Source: Monilinia fructicola
Lineage: Eukaryota; Ascomycota; Leotiomycetes; Helotiales; Sclerotiniaceae
DNA: 64,000 bases
Direction of reading: 5' to 3'
Assembly (NCBI GenBank): GCA_008692225.1
Contig: VICG01000006.1
Location: forward strand, 2,051,501 to 2,115,500
This document shows positions 42,197-53,583 of the stretch, one piece after another. The notes beneath the pieces were generated by a model. The model saw only the letters and a program-made list of their open reading frames with translations. It was not told the origin of the DNA and did not search any database. The first letter of the stretch is position 1. Each line of letters starts with the position of its first letter. A program made the position numbers and the translations under genes.

Positions 42197-42222
42197 AAAA
42201 AGTGGGGCAAATCCACTTTTAA
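42197..42222 (+). other. Conserved hairpin in T1
   Basis: AAAAGTGG, a 7-base loop, then CCACTTTT, bordered by an A run on one side and A/T on the other. The stem is kept across T1 copies while the loop varies (GGATTTTCTCC, GGATTTGCCCC, GGATCTGCTTC). It reads as a short RNA or DNA hairpin; in the opposite orientation it is followed by a T run of 7-9 bases. Confidence 0.6.
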
Positions 42223-43949
42223 AGCTTTATTTTTTAAGCTATCTTAAAATATCTCAACACTATCTCAAAAACGGTTAGTGAGTTATTGCGACAATACCGA
42301 TTTAATACCATTTTAAGATTAGCTTAAAATTAGCTTAAAATGATGTTAACACCGATTCGAATAGGTTTTAACTACGTTTTAAGCTATTTTAAATCATATT
42401 CAATAATTTTAAGCTATTTTAAAACGTTCTTAGTTTAAATTAAGAATATTTTAACATCATCTTAAACATTATTAAAAAAGCCATAAAGTATAATTATATA
42501 ATAATTTATTAAAACAATATATAAAGAAATTTTAGATATGGATTAATCAATTTTATATTATATATTTTTCAATATAAAAATTATAAAGGCTTAAAAGGGA
42601 TTTTAATATATAATAAAAATATTATTAAATATCAATTTATAATAGCTTTAATTATATATAAATAATATTTTAATAATATAATGTTTATAAGCTAATATAT
42701 CAGACTTTTTATAATAAATCTTCTATAAATATTAAAATACAATACAGATCTATAATATTAATATTAAATGATTATTAAAACATATAAGAATTGAAAAAAA
42801 TAAAATAATAGATTGTTTTATAAACAAAAAGGTATTAAAGCTTATTTGAAATTTAGATTTATTTTTAACATTTATAATCAATAAAATAAATATATTCCTT
42901 AAAGATCTTTGTTTAATTGTATAGCAAATTTGATAATTTAAATATAAAACCAGATTATTTTTAAATTACTTTAAATAAAAGCTTTTATATAAAATAGAAT
43001 CCTTTTTAAAACTAAATCTTTTTTAAATTTAATTTTATAAAATACTAACTATCCGCTTTATATATAAGGATTTTGCTTAATATTATTTTAAATTTAAATA
43101 TAAAAATGCTAATCTAAAATGCTTTTATAATACACTTAAATTATTTTTATATTTAATATATTATTTACAGATATTTTAATGTTTCAATAAATAATTAATA
43201 CAATTTTAAATTCTTTTAAATATATTATAAAAGAAATTTAAATATTTAATTTAACTTTTTTTTAAACCAACGAAGTTTACAAATTTTTTAGACCTTACTG
43301 AATTTTACTTTAACATTTACCTTCAATAACTTTTAAACTTCAATAACTTTAACTTTACTTTAATATATATTTAAAACTTTTAGCCTTATTTTCTTTATAC
43401 TATAAGATTTTGCTTTAATACATAAAGGTTTTAGCTTTAATAACTTTGGTTTTAATATTAATGATTTAGGTTTTAATTTTAATAATTACTTAATATACAA
43501 CAACTTTTATTTAATATATACAAATTTAATTTTAATAATACTCTTATAAACTTTAATAATACTTTACTAAACTTTAATATTCACTTTATTTTTTATAATA
43601 ATCTTTAAATCTTTAATTTTCTATTTATATATTTTTTTCTTTTTATTATATTTTATAATTTCTTTTATTTACATTTTTTATATTTGTTTTAAAACTTATA
43701 TTTTATAAACTTTAAGTTTTATACTATAATTTATTAATAATTAAATATTTTCAATATTATATCCTTATTTTAAATAAAATAAAAAGAAAGCAATAAATCA
43801 AGTATTATACTTTTTATATATAAAATGTTTTTTATAATTACTTTTAATTTAATTTTATAGTTTAGCGTATTTTTATACCCTTAGGGAAGTTTTAAGGAAG
43901 CTTTTGGCTTATCCAACGAATAAAAATAAATACTACTATTACTACTACT

Positions 43950-44682
43950 AAATATATTATAAAAACAACTTAAATACCTAATTTAATTTTTCTTCAAATT
44001 AGCGGAGTTTATAAACTTTCTAGATTTTATTAGATTTTATTTTAATATATACTAGTATTTTTAATAAACTTCTAATTTTAATAGATTTAATTTTGCTTTA
44101 ATATACTAGTATATTAAAATCTTTTAGTCTTATTCTTTTTATACTATAAGATTCTATTTAAATATATAAGGGTTTTAACCTTAATAACTTTAGTTTTAAT
44201 ATTAGTAATTTGGGTTTTAACTTTAATAACCTTTTAATATACAATAACTTTTACTTAATATATATAAATTCAATTTTAATAATACTTCTATAAGCTTTAA
44301 TAATACTTTTGAAAACCTTAATAATACTTTATTAAACTTCAATATTTACTTTATTTTTATAATAATTTTTAAGTTTTTAATTTTCCATTTATTTGTTTTT
44401 TTTTCTTTTATTATACTTTATAATTTCTTTTATTTATATTTCTATATTTGCTTTAAAGCTTTTGCTTATAAACTTTAAGTTTTATATTATAATTTACTAA
44501 TAATTAAATATTAGGAAAATAATAAATTAAGTATTATACTTTTATATATAAAACGCTTTTTATAATTATTTTTAGTTTAATTCTATAATTTAATACATAC
44601 TTATACCCTTAAAAAAGTTTTAGGAAGGTTTTCAGCCTATCCGACAGATAGAAATAAATACTACTACTACTACTACTACTAC
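43950..44682 (+). mobile_element. LINE fragment K (3' end of the target LINE)
   Basis: It starts at the second copy of AAATATATTATA and continues exactly where fragment D stopped at 36839, so D plus K is one LINE split by copy C. It ends GGAAGGTTTTCAGCCTATCC, then (CTA)n to 44682. A partial T1 follows. Confidence 0.85.
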
Positions 44683-44684
44683 TT

Positions 44685-45043
44685 TGATTTTTTTTTTTAA
44701 AAAAAAGCAGAAAATGCATTTTTAAAACTTTAAATTCGTTTTTCTTTTAAGATATTCTAGAATATCTTAACATTGTTTCAAGACGATTAATATGTCATTA
44801 TAATAATTCCGATTTAATATTATTTCAAGTTTAGCTTAAAATTGTATTAATATCGATTTAAATAGGTTTTAATTATTTTTTAAGCTATTTTAAGCTATTT
44901 TAAGCTATTTTAAGCTATTTTAAAATTTATTAAATCATTTTAAATTATATAAATCAAATCATTTAAAGCTATTTGAAAACGTTTTCAATTTCAATTGAGA
45001 ATATTTCAATATGATCTTGGATATTATGAAAAGAGCCAGAAAG
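44685..45043 (-). mobile_element. T1 fragment (start-side half)
   Basis: From a T/A run next to the LINE tail through the decayed hairpin region and TTTTAAGCTATTTTAAGC repeats to the terminus GAGCCAGAAAG followed by TA at 45044. The other half is absent; the LINE K tail lies at the break. Confidence 0.75.
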
Positions 45044-45480
45044 TATCAAAATAGAATTTTGTAGTATAAAATAAATAATGCTAAAGGTAATTTAATATAC
45101 ATTAAAATCGAGGATTTATGAAAAACAAAACGGGGTTTATTAAGAATAAATGTTAAAATAAAATTGAATAAAATCTAGAAAACTTAAAAACTCTATTAGT
45201 TTGGAAAAAAATTTTGATCGAAATATTGAAAATCTTTTTATAGTATGTTTCACAGAATTAAAACTTAAATTCATTATTAATTGAAATATTGAAATCTTAA
45301 AATAATATATGAAATATAGAAAAGTTTCAAATATATTATAAAAAAATTTTATATTTGTATTTTCATATTGAAATACAAAATAATATTAAGCGAAATTTTT
45401 GTAAATAAAGCGAATAATTAATAATTTATAAATTTAAATTTGAAAAAAAGGTTTGATTTCAGAAGAATTCAAAGTTTCTA

Positions 45481-45540
45481 CTTAGTGGCGCAAGTGAATA
45501 TATTTAACACTATATTAGAACTTTCTTAAGATAGTATTTT
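45481..45540 (-). mobile_element. T1 tip, about 57 bp
   Basis: CTTAGTGGCGCAAGTGAATA followed by the usual TTTAACACTATATT and about 20 more bases, after TA at 45479-45480. LINE sequence then resumes. Only one terminus remains, so it is either a deletion product or an aborted or excised insertion. Confidence 0.7.
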
Positions 45541-45998
45541 ATATGAAAAGTTTTCTTTGAAATAATTCAAAGGTAATCTTATCTTATAGTAAAACTATTG
45601 AATTTATCAAATAATTAATTAAAGACTTTTAAAAGATATGTTTACTTTACTAATTATAAATATTAAAAATAGACTTAAATTCTAAATAAACTTCGATACT
45701 TTGTTACTAGCAAAATATTTTACTATTTAATTACCTTTGGTTTTTATTTACTTTAATACGTATAATAATTTCAACGTTGATATTAGTACCTATTAAAAAT
45801 CGAATATTATATTTCAATATTCGTAAAAGATATATTATAAAAAGTTTAAGATATTTATTGAAAGGCATTATATTATTGAAATATTCTTTATATGTCTGTA
45901 AAGTTATTTTGAATTAATAGTATTTAATAATAATCTTGATATATATTAAAATCTTTTTAAAACATTTATAATTTTGTTGTTTAAAATATATATAGGTA

Positions 45999-46683
45999 CT
46001 TTATGGCTTTTTTAATAATGTTTGAGATAATGTTAAAATATTCTTAATATCAATTAAGAATATTTTGAAATAGTTTAATATAATTCAATATAATTTAAAA
46101 TAACTTAAAATAGCTTAAAACGTAGTTAAAACCTACTTGAATCGATGTTAACACCATTTTAAGCTAATTTTAAGCTAATCTTAAAATGGTATTAAATCGG
46201 CATTGTTGCAATAACTCACTAACCGTTTTGAAACAGTGTTAAGATATCTTAAAATATCTTAAAAAATAAAGTTTTAAAAATGAATTTTCTCCACTTTTTT
46301 TTTCAAAAAAAATTAAAAAAAGTATTATTAATAATATTATTATTTTCGTTATTTTTTTTCTCGAACAAATCAATCTAACCACTCGGCTAAATAACTAATA
46401 ATAATTTGATAACTACTCATTTTCTAAATTTTTATATATTATTATAATTAATTAAATTATGATTTTAACATGGTGTTAACACGGTTTTAACATAATCTCT
46501 AATTATTAAATTATCTTAAGCTATTTCAAGCTATCTTAAAATATATTAATATATTTTATCGATTTAAGCTATTTTAAGATTAACTTAAACTAGCTTAATA
46601 TTATCTTAAAATACTAAAATAGCTTAAAACCTCTTTAAGAACGTTTTAATATAGTGTTAAATATATTCACTTGCGCCACTAAG
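45999..46683 (+). mobile_element. T1 element, complete (685 bp), in LINE I
   Basis: CTTTATGGC to GCGCCACTAAG with TA on both sides. Well preserved, with the GTTAACACCATTTTAAGC and CCACTCGGCTAAATAAC blocks. LINE sequence continues on both sides. Confidence 0.9.
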
Positions 46684-47998
46684 TATAATAAAGAGTTGAT
46701 TGATTCATAGCTAAAGTTTATTTATGTATCATTTTAATAAATTACACATTTGCATTTTTTTATATTTATAATTATTGATATATACTAGTATTATTCTAAG
46801 TTATTTAAGAATATAATAATATTGGTTAGAAATTTTCTTATTACATTTTAAAGGTTGTAATAACGATTTCTTTATTAATTCTCTTTGATAAATCTATTTA
46901 ATAATTTTATATAAAGTAGAATAATTCAAGAATTATTAGAAATAGATATATTAAATATTAAATTTTGATTTTCAACATTTCTTTTCAATTCGCTTTATAA
47001 TCTTCAATTATTATTAGGACTAAAGATTGGTAAATTCAAAGATATAGTATAATTATTAAAATATAAATTAAAGCTTCTTCCTCTTTAATATAATTTTTAT
47101 TACAAATAATCTCATATAAAAAAAAAATAATATTAAAAATAATTTCCCAAATCAACAGAATTCTATAAGATATTAAAGTCAATGCTTTATTAAACAAATT
47201 TATATATTATTTAAATTATATATTAATAATTAAACTCCAATTAAATAAAAAGAGTTTAAAAGGGTTTATATATTTTGTATATTAGATTCTATACTTTTGT
47301 ATTATAAGTTAAAAAAATTAATATAAATAATAATAATCTTTTTAAATATTGAGATCAATGAATCATTGATTATTTTTCTTAAACTTTTGATATAATACAA
47401 AATAAAATAAGTATATATTATCTGTTTTTCTCTATATATTTTCAAAAAATTATTTTTCTTTCAAATTATATTCTAAACTAATATAAAGTAAATAACATAT
47501 TTAGCATTTAGTTTCAAGCTTTATAATAATTTTTGAATGTTTTATTTTTGATTGATATAAATTATTTTTAGGTTTTTTAAGATAAAAACAGTTTTGTTTT
47601 AAATATACTAATATATAATATTCTTAATTTTCTAAAAAAGAATAAAAATATAAATAATGAATAGTATAAAGGTTATAAATGAGCATATATTATGTATATA
47701 TTTTAATCTATATATAATACTCTAGAATAATAGTTTTATTAGATATAATATATATAAAATGTAAAGGATAAAGGTAAACTTTAAAGAGTATTATAAGTAC
47801 TTTAATGATTCAATATAATAGAATTTTCAAGGTATATTTTCATATCTTTATTTATTGAAAATGCATTTATTAACTTAAAAAATGTTAAAGATTACTAGTA
47901 AGTTTATATTATTATTTTAGTTAATAAATATCTTTTCTATATCAAAAACCTTTTGATTATTTGATATGATTATTGTAATTTTGAAGTTTTTTACTACT

Positions 47999-49539
47999 TT
48001 ATGGCTCTTTTAATAATGTTTAAGATCATATGAAAATATTTCTTGATTTAAATCAAAAAGAAATTAAAATAGTTTAAAATGATTTAATATAATTTAAAAT
48101 AACTTAAAATAGCTTAAAATAGCTTAAAATAGCTTAAAATAGCTTAAAATAGCTAAAATTATAATTAAAACCTTTTCAAATGAATATTAATATTATTTTA
48201 AGTTAATCTTAAGTTAATTTTAAAATAATATTAAATTGGTATTATTATAATAATTTATTAACCGTTTTAAGCTAATGTTGAGATATTTTAAGATATCTTA
48301 AAAAATAAAGTTTTAAAAATGCATTTCCTTTATTTTTTTTATAAAAAAATCAAAAAAAATTGATTATTAATATTATTATTTATATATTATTATTTTTGTT
48401 ATTTTTTTGTTTTCAAATAAATCATTTTAATTATTTAATTAAATAATTAATAATAATTTGATAATTATTTATTTTTTAAATTTTTATATATTATTATAAT
48501 TAATTAAATTATAATTTTCATATAATATTAATATAATTTTAATATATAATCTTCAATTATTAAATCATTTTAAGCTATTTCAAAATATTTTGAAATATAT
48601 TAATATATTTTTAATAATATAATTTCAATATAATTTTAATATAATCTTCATATAGTTTTAATATAATCTTTAATCATTAAATTATTGTAGGCTATTCTAG
48701 AATATCTTAATATGGTTTATAGATTTGATTTATTCCAAGATTAGCTTAAACTAGCTTGAATAAGCTTAAGATTATCTTCAAATCCTACTTAGTAGCGCAA
48801 TTGAATATATTTAACACTATATTGAAACGTTCTTAAAATGGTTTTAAGCTACTATCTTAGTATTTTAAGATAATTATCAAGTTATTTCAAGCTAATCTTA
48901 AAATGGATGGAATTAATTAAATATATTAATATATTTTAAGATATCTTAAAATAGCTTAAATTAATTTGATTATTGAAGATTATATTAAAATTGTATTGAG
49001 ATTATATTAATATTATATTAAAACCATAATTAAAATAGATATTATAACATATAGCAATTCAAAAAGATAATTATTAAATTATTATTAGTTATTTAGTTGA
49101 GTGATTAGAATAATCTATTTGAGAAAAAAATGAAAACAATAATATTGTAAATAATTTTTTTTTAAAAAAAGTAGGTAAAATCCATTTTTAAAATCTGGAA
49201 TTCAACTTTTTTAGAGATATTTTAATATTGTCTCAAAATGGTTAATAAGTTATTACAACAATTCTGATTTAATACTATTTTGGGATTAGCTTAAAATGAT
49301 GTTATCACCGATTTGAATACGTTTTAACTATGTTTTAAGCTATTTGAAGCTATTTCAAGCTATTTTAAATCATATTACCTATAAATTATTGTAAATCATT
49401 TTGAAATGTTCTTAAAATTAATTAAGTATATTTTAACATGATTTTCAATATTATCTAAAGAGCCATAAAGTAAAATATATTAAAACTATTATAACATCGT
49501 TTAAATATTGTGTTGAATATATTTAGTTGTGCCACTTAG
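47999..49539 (+). mobile_element. T1 element split by another T1
   Basis: It starts CTTTATGGCTC at 47999 and reaches 48785, then is interrupted. Its last 67 bp resume at 49473 and end GTGCCACTTAG before TA at 49540. Removing the inner copy and one TA restores the usual phrase of the family (ATACTAAAAT-like). The inner-left part carries an extra AT-rich duplication of the right arm near 48615-48700. Confidence 0.88.
48788..49470 (-). mobile_element. T1 nested inside another T1 (683 bp)
   Basis: CTTAGTAGCGC to GAGCCATAAAG with TA at 48786-48787 and 49471-49472, in opposite orientation to its host T1. It shows that the family used its own right arm as a TA target, and that the inner copy is younger than the outer. 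Confidence 0.92.
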
Positions 49540-49927
49540 TATATTGTTATATAAGCATTATATTATTACTAGGTAATGTGTTATTCAAATATAATTGAAG
49601 TTATTATAAATCAATGTTTAATGGTATTTTCAATATACACTAAAATCTCGTTTAAGTATTTATAGCTTCTATATGAAGAACCTATAGTATAGAGTCAATT
49701 GATCTGTAATCAAAGCTAATTCATTTATTGTTTTAATAAATTACGTGTTAATATTCTATAAATTCATAATTATTAATATATCACTTTAAGTTAGTACAAA
49801 ATATACTCATAATGTTAATTACCTATAAGGAAAATAAATTTTACTACATTGCAAAGATTGTGTAATAACAAACAATTCTCTTATCAATCATTTTCATCAG
49901 ATTTGTTTAAGAGTTTTATATTGAATA

Positions 49928-50682
49928 CTTTATGGCTCTTTTTAATAATGTTCAAGATCATGTTAAAATATTCTTAATTTAAATTAAGAACGTTTTAAAA
50001 TAGCTTAAAATGATTTAATATAATTTAAAATAGCTTCAAATAGCTTAAAATAAAATAGCTTAAAATAGCTTAAATCATAGTTAAAACTTATTCGAATCGA
50101 TGTTAACACTATTTTAAGCTAATCTTAAGCTAATCTTAAGCTAATCTTAAAATAGTATTAAATCGGCATTGTCGCAATAACTCACTAACCGTTTTGAGAT
50201 AGTGTTAAGATATTTTGATATATCTGAAAAAATGAAGTTTTAAAAGTGGATTTTCTCCACTTTTTTTTAAAAAAAATAAAAAAATCTATTATTAATATTA
50301 TTATTATTAAATTATTATTAATAATATTATTTTCGTTATTTTTTTTTTTGAAATAGATCATTTTAACCATTCGGCTAAATAACCAATAATAATTTGGTAA
50401 TTATTCATTTTCTGAATTCCTATATATAATTATAATCAATTAAATTATGATTTTAATACAGTGTTAACATAATCTTAACACGGTTTTAATATAATCTTCA
50501 ATTATTAAATTATCTTAAACTATTTTAAGATATCTTAAAACATATTAATATATTTTATGAATTTAAGCTATTTTAAGATTAGCTTAAATTAGCTTGATAT
50601 TATCTTAAAATACTAGAATAGCTTAAAACCATTTTAAGAACGTTTTAATACAATGTTAAATATATTCAATTGCGCCATTAAG
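49928..50682 (+). mobile_element. T1 element, complete (755 bp)
   Basis: CTTTATGGCTC to GCGCCATTAAG, TA-flanked. It is longer than most because of extra AAATAGCTT units and a third TAAGCTAATCT unit in the left arm. The 61-codon minus frame at 50185-50370 is made of T1 sequence and is not a gene. Confidence 0.9.
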
Positions 50683-51733
50683 TATAATGATTAAAGAATT
50701 AATTTAAGAATTATCAGAAATATTTATATTGAACAACAAATTTTGGTTTTAAGCGTTTATTATAAATTATATAAACCCTTTTCAACTTCTTCGATGAAAT
50801 CAAATCATGATCTTTATAGGTAATATATAAAGCAAATAGTATATAGATTTATTTAATAAAGATTCATTTTGATATTTAATGAACTTTTATTAATCCGAAA
50901 GATTATTGCTAATATTATCTTTTTCTATGACATTAAATTACTCTTTGTAAAAATTATACTTAAAAAAATTAAATTCTGTTTTATATTAAAAATATAAATA
51001 ATAAATTTATTATATCTTTGAATCCATTACATTTTAATCCTAATAATTGTTAAAATTGCAAAACAAGTCTAAAATAAACACTTCAAACCAAACCTAATAT
51101 TTAATACAAATATTCCTAACAATTTTTGCATTAGTATTTCAATTATTAGGTATTATATAAAGTTTTTATATAAGTTCAACGAAAATAACTATTAAAAGAA
51201 CTATAATTATAATATTTCAAAGCTAAATTATAATATTTCAAAGCTAATTGAGTCAATTCTTTCGAATCAATATTATAATCTTGTTTAATAATTCAAAGCA
51301 ATATATCAATTATGAATATTCAAGTTACAAAAAAATAAATAATTGAATATTAATTATAATTTCATCAATTTTACATTATATATACTCGATATAAAAAGTA
51401 TAAAAACATTAAAAATATATCAATACATGATAAAAATATTATTAAAGAGTAATTTAAAGTAACTTTGAATATATCAAAACAATAATTTAATTATATAATA
51501 CTTTTGAATTCATATATTAGTTTTTTTATCATAAACTTTTCTTGAATAATGGAATATAATACAAATTTATCATATTAGTATTAAATAATTACAAGAATAT
51601 ATAAGAATTCAACAGAAAGATATTATAGCTTATTGAAAATTAAAGCTTATTTTTAATATTCACAATTAATAAAATCAATTTTCCTTTTAAAAATGATTAT
51701 TTTGTCCTATAGTAAATTTAATACATTAAATAG

Positions 51734-52459
51734 CTTAGTGGCGCAACTGAATATATTTAACATTATATTAAAACGTTCTTAAAATAGTTTTAAGCTATTT
51801 TAGTATTTTAAGATAATATTAAACTAATTTAAATTATTCTTAAAATAGCTTAAATCGATAAAATATATTAAAATGTATTAATATATTTTAAAATGTTTTG
51901 AAATAGCTTAAGATAATTTAATAATTAAAGATTATATTAAAACTATACTAGTATTTATATTATATTAGAATCATAATTCAATTGATTATAATAATATATA
52001 AAAATTCAAAAAATCAATAGTTATCAAATTATTATTGGTTATTTAGCTGAATAATTAGAATAATCTATTTGAAAACAAAAAAATAACGAAAATAATAATA
52101 TTGATAATAAATTTTAAGATTTTTTTTTAAAAAAAAATAAGAAAAATTCTCTTTTAAAACTTTATTTTTTAAGATATCTCAAAATATCTTAATATTATCT
52201 TACAATGATTAATGAATTATTATAATAATACTCATTTAATATCATTTTATACCTATAATTAGTTTAAGATTAGCCTAAAATAATATTAATATTAGTTTCA
52301 ATAAAGTTTTAATTCGAATTCAAGCTATTTTAAGCTATTTTAAACTATTTCAAATTATTTTGATCTATATTAAATCATTTTAAACTATTGTAAAATGTTC
52401 TTAATTTAAATCAAAAATATTTTAATATGATTTTAAGTATTATTGAAAGAGCTATAAAG
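51734..52459 (-). mobile_element. T1 element, complete (726 bp), in LINE H
   Basis: CTTAGTGGCGC to GCTATAAAG, with TA at 52460. On the left the base before CTTAG is G (TAG), so the TA is displaced by one base, probably through a later change. The A-box block is decayed (TTAGCTGAATAATTAG). Confidence 0.85.
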
Positions 52460-52500
52460 TACAAAACAAAAATATCTCTGAATTATTATAAATAAAAGCT

Positions 52501-53583
52501 TGTGTGACAACTGCAGCTATAGCTTATTGTCCACCTTCTATTTTTGTACCTATAATAAAAGTCCCGTAAAATTTATCTTTTTTATATAAATTAAACTTTG
52601 GAATAGTTTTTATAATTATTATATATTTATTTGAAATTTTCATTCATTATATACTAAGTTTATTAGAATTCAAAATTCAAAATTGTTTATTTCTATATAT
52701 TTTATTTAAAAAATAATATTCCTTAGAAGTTAAAATTTTTTGGAAATTTTTTACATGTAATGCTTTTCGTATATAAAATAACCGATTTTCTTGAAAGTTA
52801 TATATTACTTGATTTTAAAGAATTAATAATTGATCGAAAAAACGGTAAATTATTTTTATGCTATGAAAAGTCAAAAAAATTATTCTTATGCTTTAAAAAT
52901 CGAGGTGATTTTATTATAATGCTATTTAGATTCTATAATAGATTTTTCATATTAACAAATTAGTAGTTATATTATTTCGAAATGGAAGGGTTGGAATGGA
53001 ATGGCTAGAATGGAATGGCCGAAATGGAAGGACTAGAATAAAATAGCTAAAATGGAAAAGTTGGAATGAAAGAGCTAAAACAACAGGATTAGAATAAAAT
53101 AATTAGAATGAAATGATTTGAATGAAATGACTAAAATGGAATGGTTGGAATGAAAAAACCAAAATGATTAATTATTTTTGAAATAGCTGAAATAGTTGAT
53201 TGTTTTTTAAGATGGCCAAAATAATCAAAATAATTGAGCTTCAAAGATAAAACGGAAAATTCAAGCTTTTTTGCTTATTAATTATTGATTGATTAAAATA
53301 CCAAATTTTAAAAATTAGATTCTATTCAAAAAGTATAGAATCTATATAATATATTAAGAAAATAAATCCGATTTTCATCGTATGAGAGTAATTTACCGTT
53401 CAAAAAATCACAAAAATAAATTAATCTATTTTTCTATAATTTTTAATAATTGTATATATATTAATTCAACTATTATAAGATTTTTCTCAATATTTAATAA
53501 TTTATCAAGGATATCAAAAGTTGAAAAAATAAAGGCTTTTAGTATAAAAACGTAAGGTATGTGATAAGCTATGGCCGCAACTC
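52501..53583. mobile_element. T6 element, carrying T2, in LINE H
   Basis: The left end CAACTGCAGCTATAGCTTAT (52509) and the reverse of the right end, GAGTTGCGGCCATAGCTTAT (ending near 53583), form an inverted repeat of about 40 bp that contains most of the G and C bases of the region. LINE C is uninterrupted at the equivalent place (about 42980). The target duplication is not clear; CTT is possible. Without T2 it is about 525 bp. No ORF: the 67-codon frame at 52760-52963 crosses the T2 boundary. Confidence 0.65.
52843..53398. mobile_element. T2 element (556 bp) nested in T6
   Basis: CGGTAAATTATTTTTATGCT at left and the inverse of CGGTAAATTACTCTCATAC at right. The flanking 9-mers TCGAAAAAA and TTCAAAAAA agree at 7 of 9 positions. 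It contains the GGAATGGAATGGCTAGAA-type minisatellite in reverse orientation relative to the copy at 31545. Confidence 0.8.

Larger units (their letters stand above)
41784..42488 (-). mobile_element. T1 element, complete (705 bp), in LINE C
   Basis: CTTAGTGGCGC at left, GCCATAAAG at right, TA on both sides (41782-41783, 42489-42490). The sister LINE fragment D has one TA at the corresponding position (about 36109), so the duplication is proved within the window. In this orientation the plus strand shows the tRNA-like A-box at 42097 and the hairpin at 42199. Confidence 0.93.
40690..43150 (+). pseudogene. LINE C ORF2 relic: reverse transcriptase and RNase H
   Basis: At 40694-40738 the frame reads a decayed G-x-P-Q-G-S-P-L-S-P-I-L-Y block, with SFILYILY preserved. 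An I-D-D-like site follows near 40780, and an AF(A/L)-x2-K-x4-FILL block near 40900-40940 resembles the FAPxKxELIHF motif. At 42769-42813 the frame reads x-L-L-K-H-I-R-I-E-K-N-K-I-I-D. This is the RNase H motif W-x-P-G-H-x-G-I-x-G-N-E-x-A-D after G-to-A and C-to-T changes. The sense direction therefore runs toward the (CTA)n tail. The T1 at 41784-42488 interrupts it. Many stops and some frameshifts; non-functional. Confidence 0.7.
36840..43949 (+). mobile_element. LINE copy C, full length, with T1 insert
   Basis: It begins CATAACCAGCCTATACAACA and ends GGCTTATCCAACGAATAAAA then (CTA)n near 43930-43949. It is flanked by the 12-bp duplication AAATATATTATA (36828-36839 and 43950-43961). About 6.4 kb without the T1 at 41784-42488. 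ORF1-like sequence is not recognisable; ORF2 shows reverse transcriptase and RNase H blocks (see 40690-43150). The (CTA)n tail, variable-length target duplications, RNase H and C-terminal zinc motif together indicate a Tad1-clade LINE, as in filamentous fungi. Confidence 0.88.
45046..50770 (-). mobile_element. LINE copy I, split by several T1 elements
   Basis: Minus-strand LINE sequence collinear with LINE B from about 23640 to 25500: the GGTTTATTAAGAATAAATG block, then the AATGCTTTATTAAACAAAT block near 47192. It is interrupted by the T1 pieces at 45481, 45999, 47999 and 49928. It has no 3' tail; it begins next to a T1 fragment. Near 50770 it meets a plus-strand LINE. Confidence 0.75.

Noticed and set aside
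50185..50370. 61-codon minus frame
   Set aside because: Lies wholly within a T1 element and is not conserved in other T1 copies.
52760..52963. 67-codon frame that looks more protein-like (K/D/E/R present)
   Set aside because: It runs across the T6/T2 junction at 52843, so it cannot be one ancestral gene.
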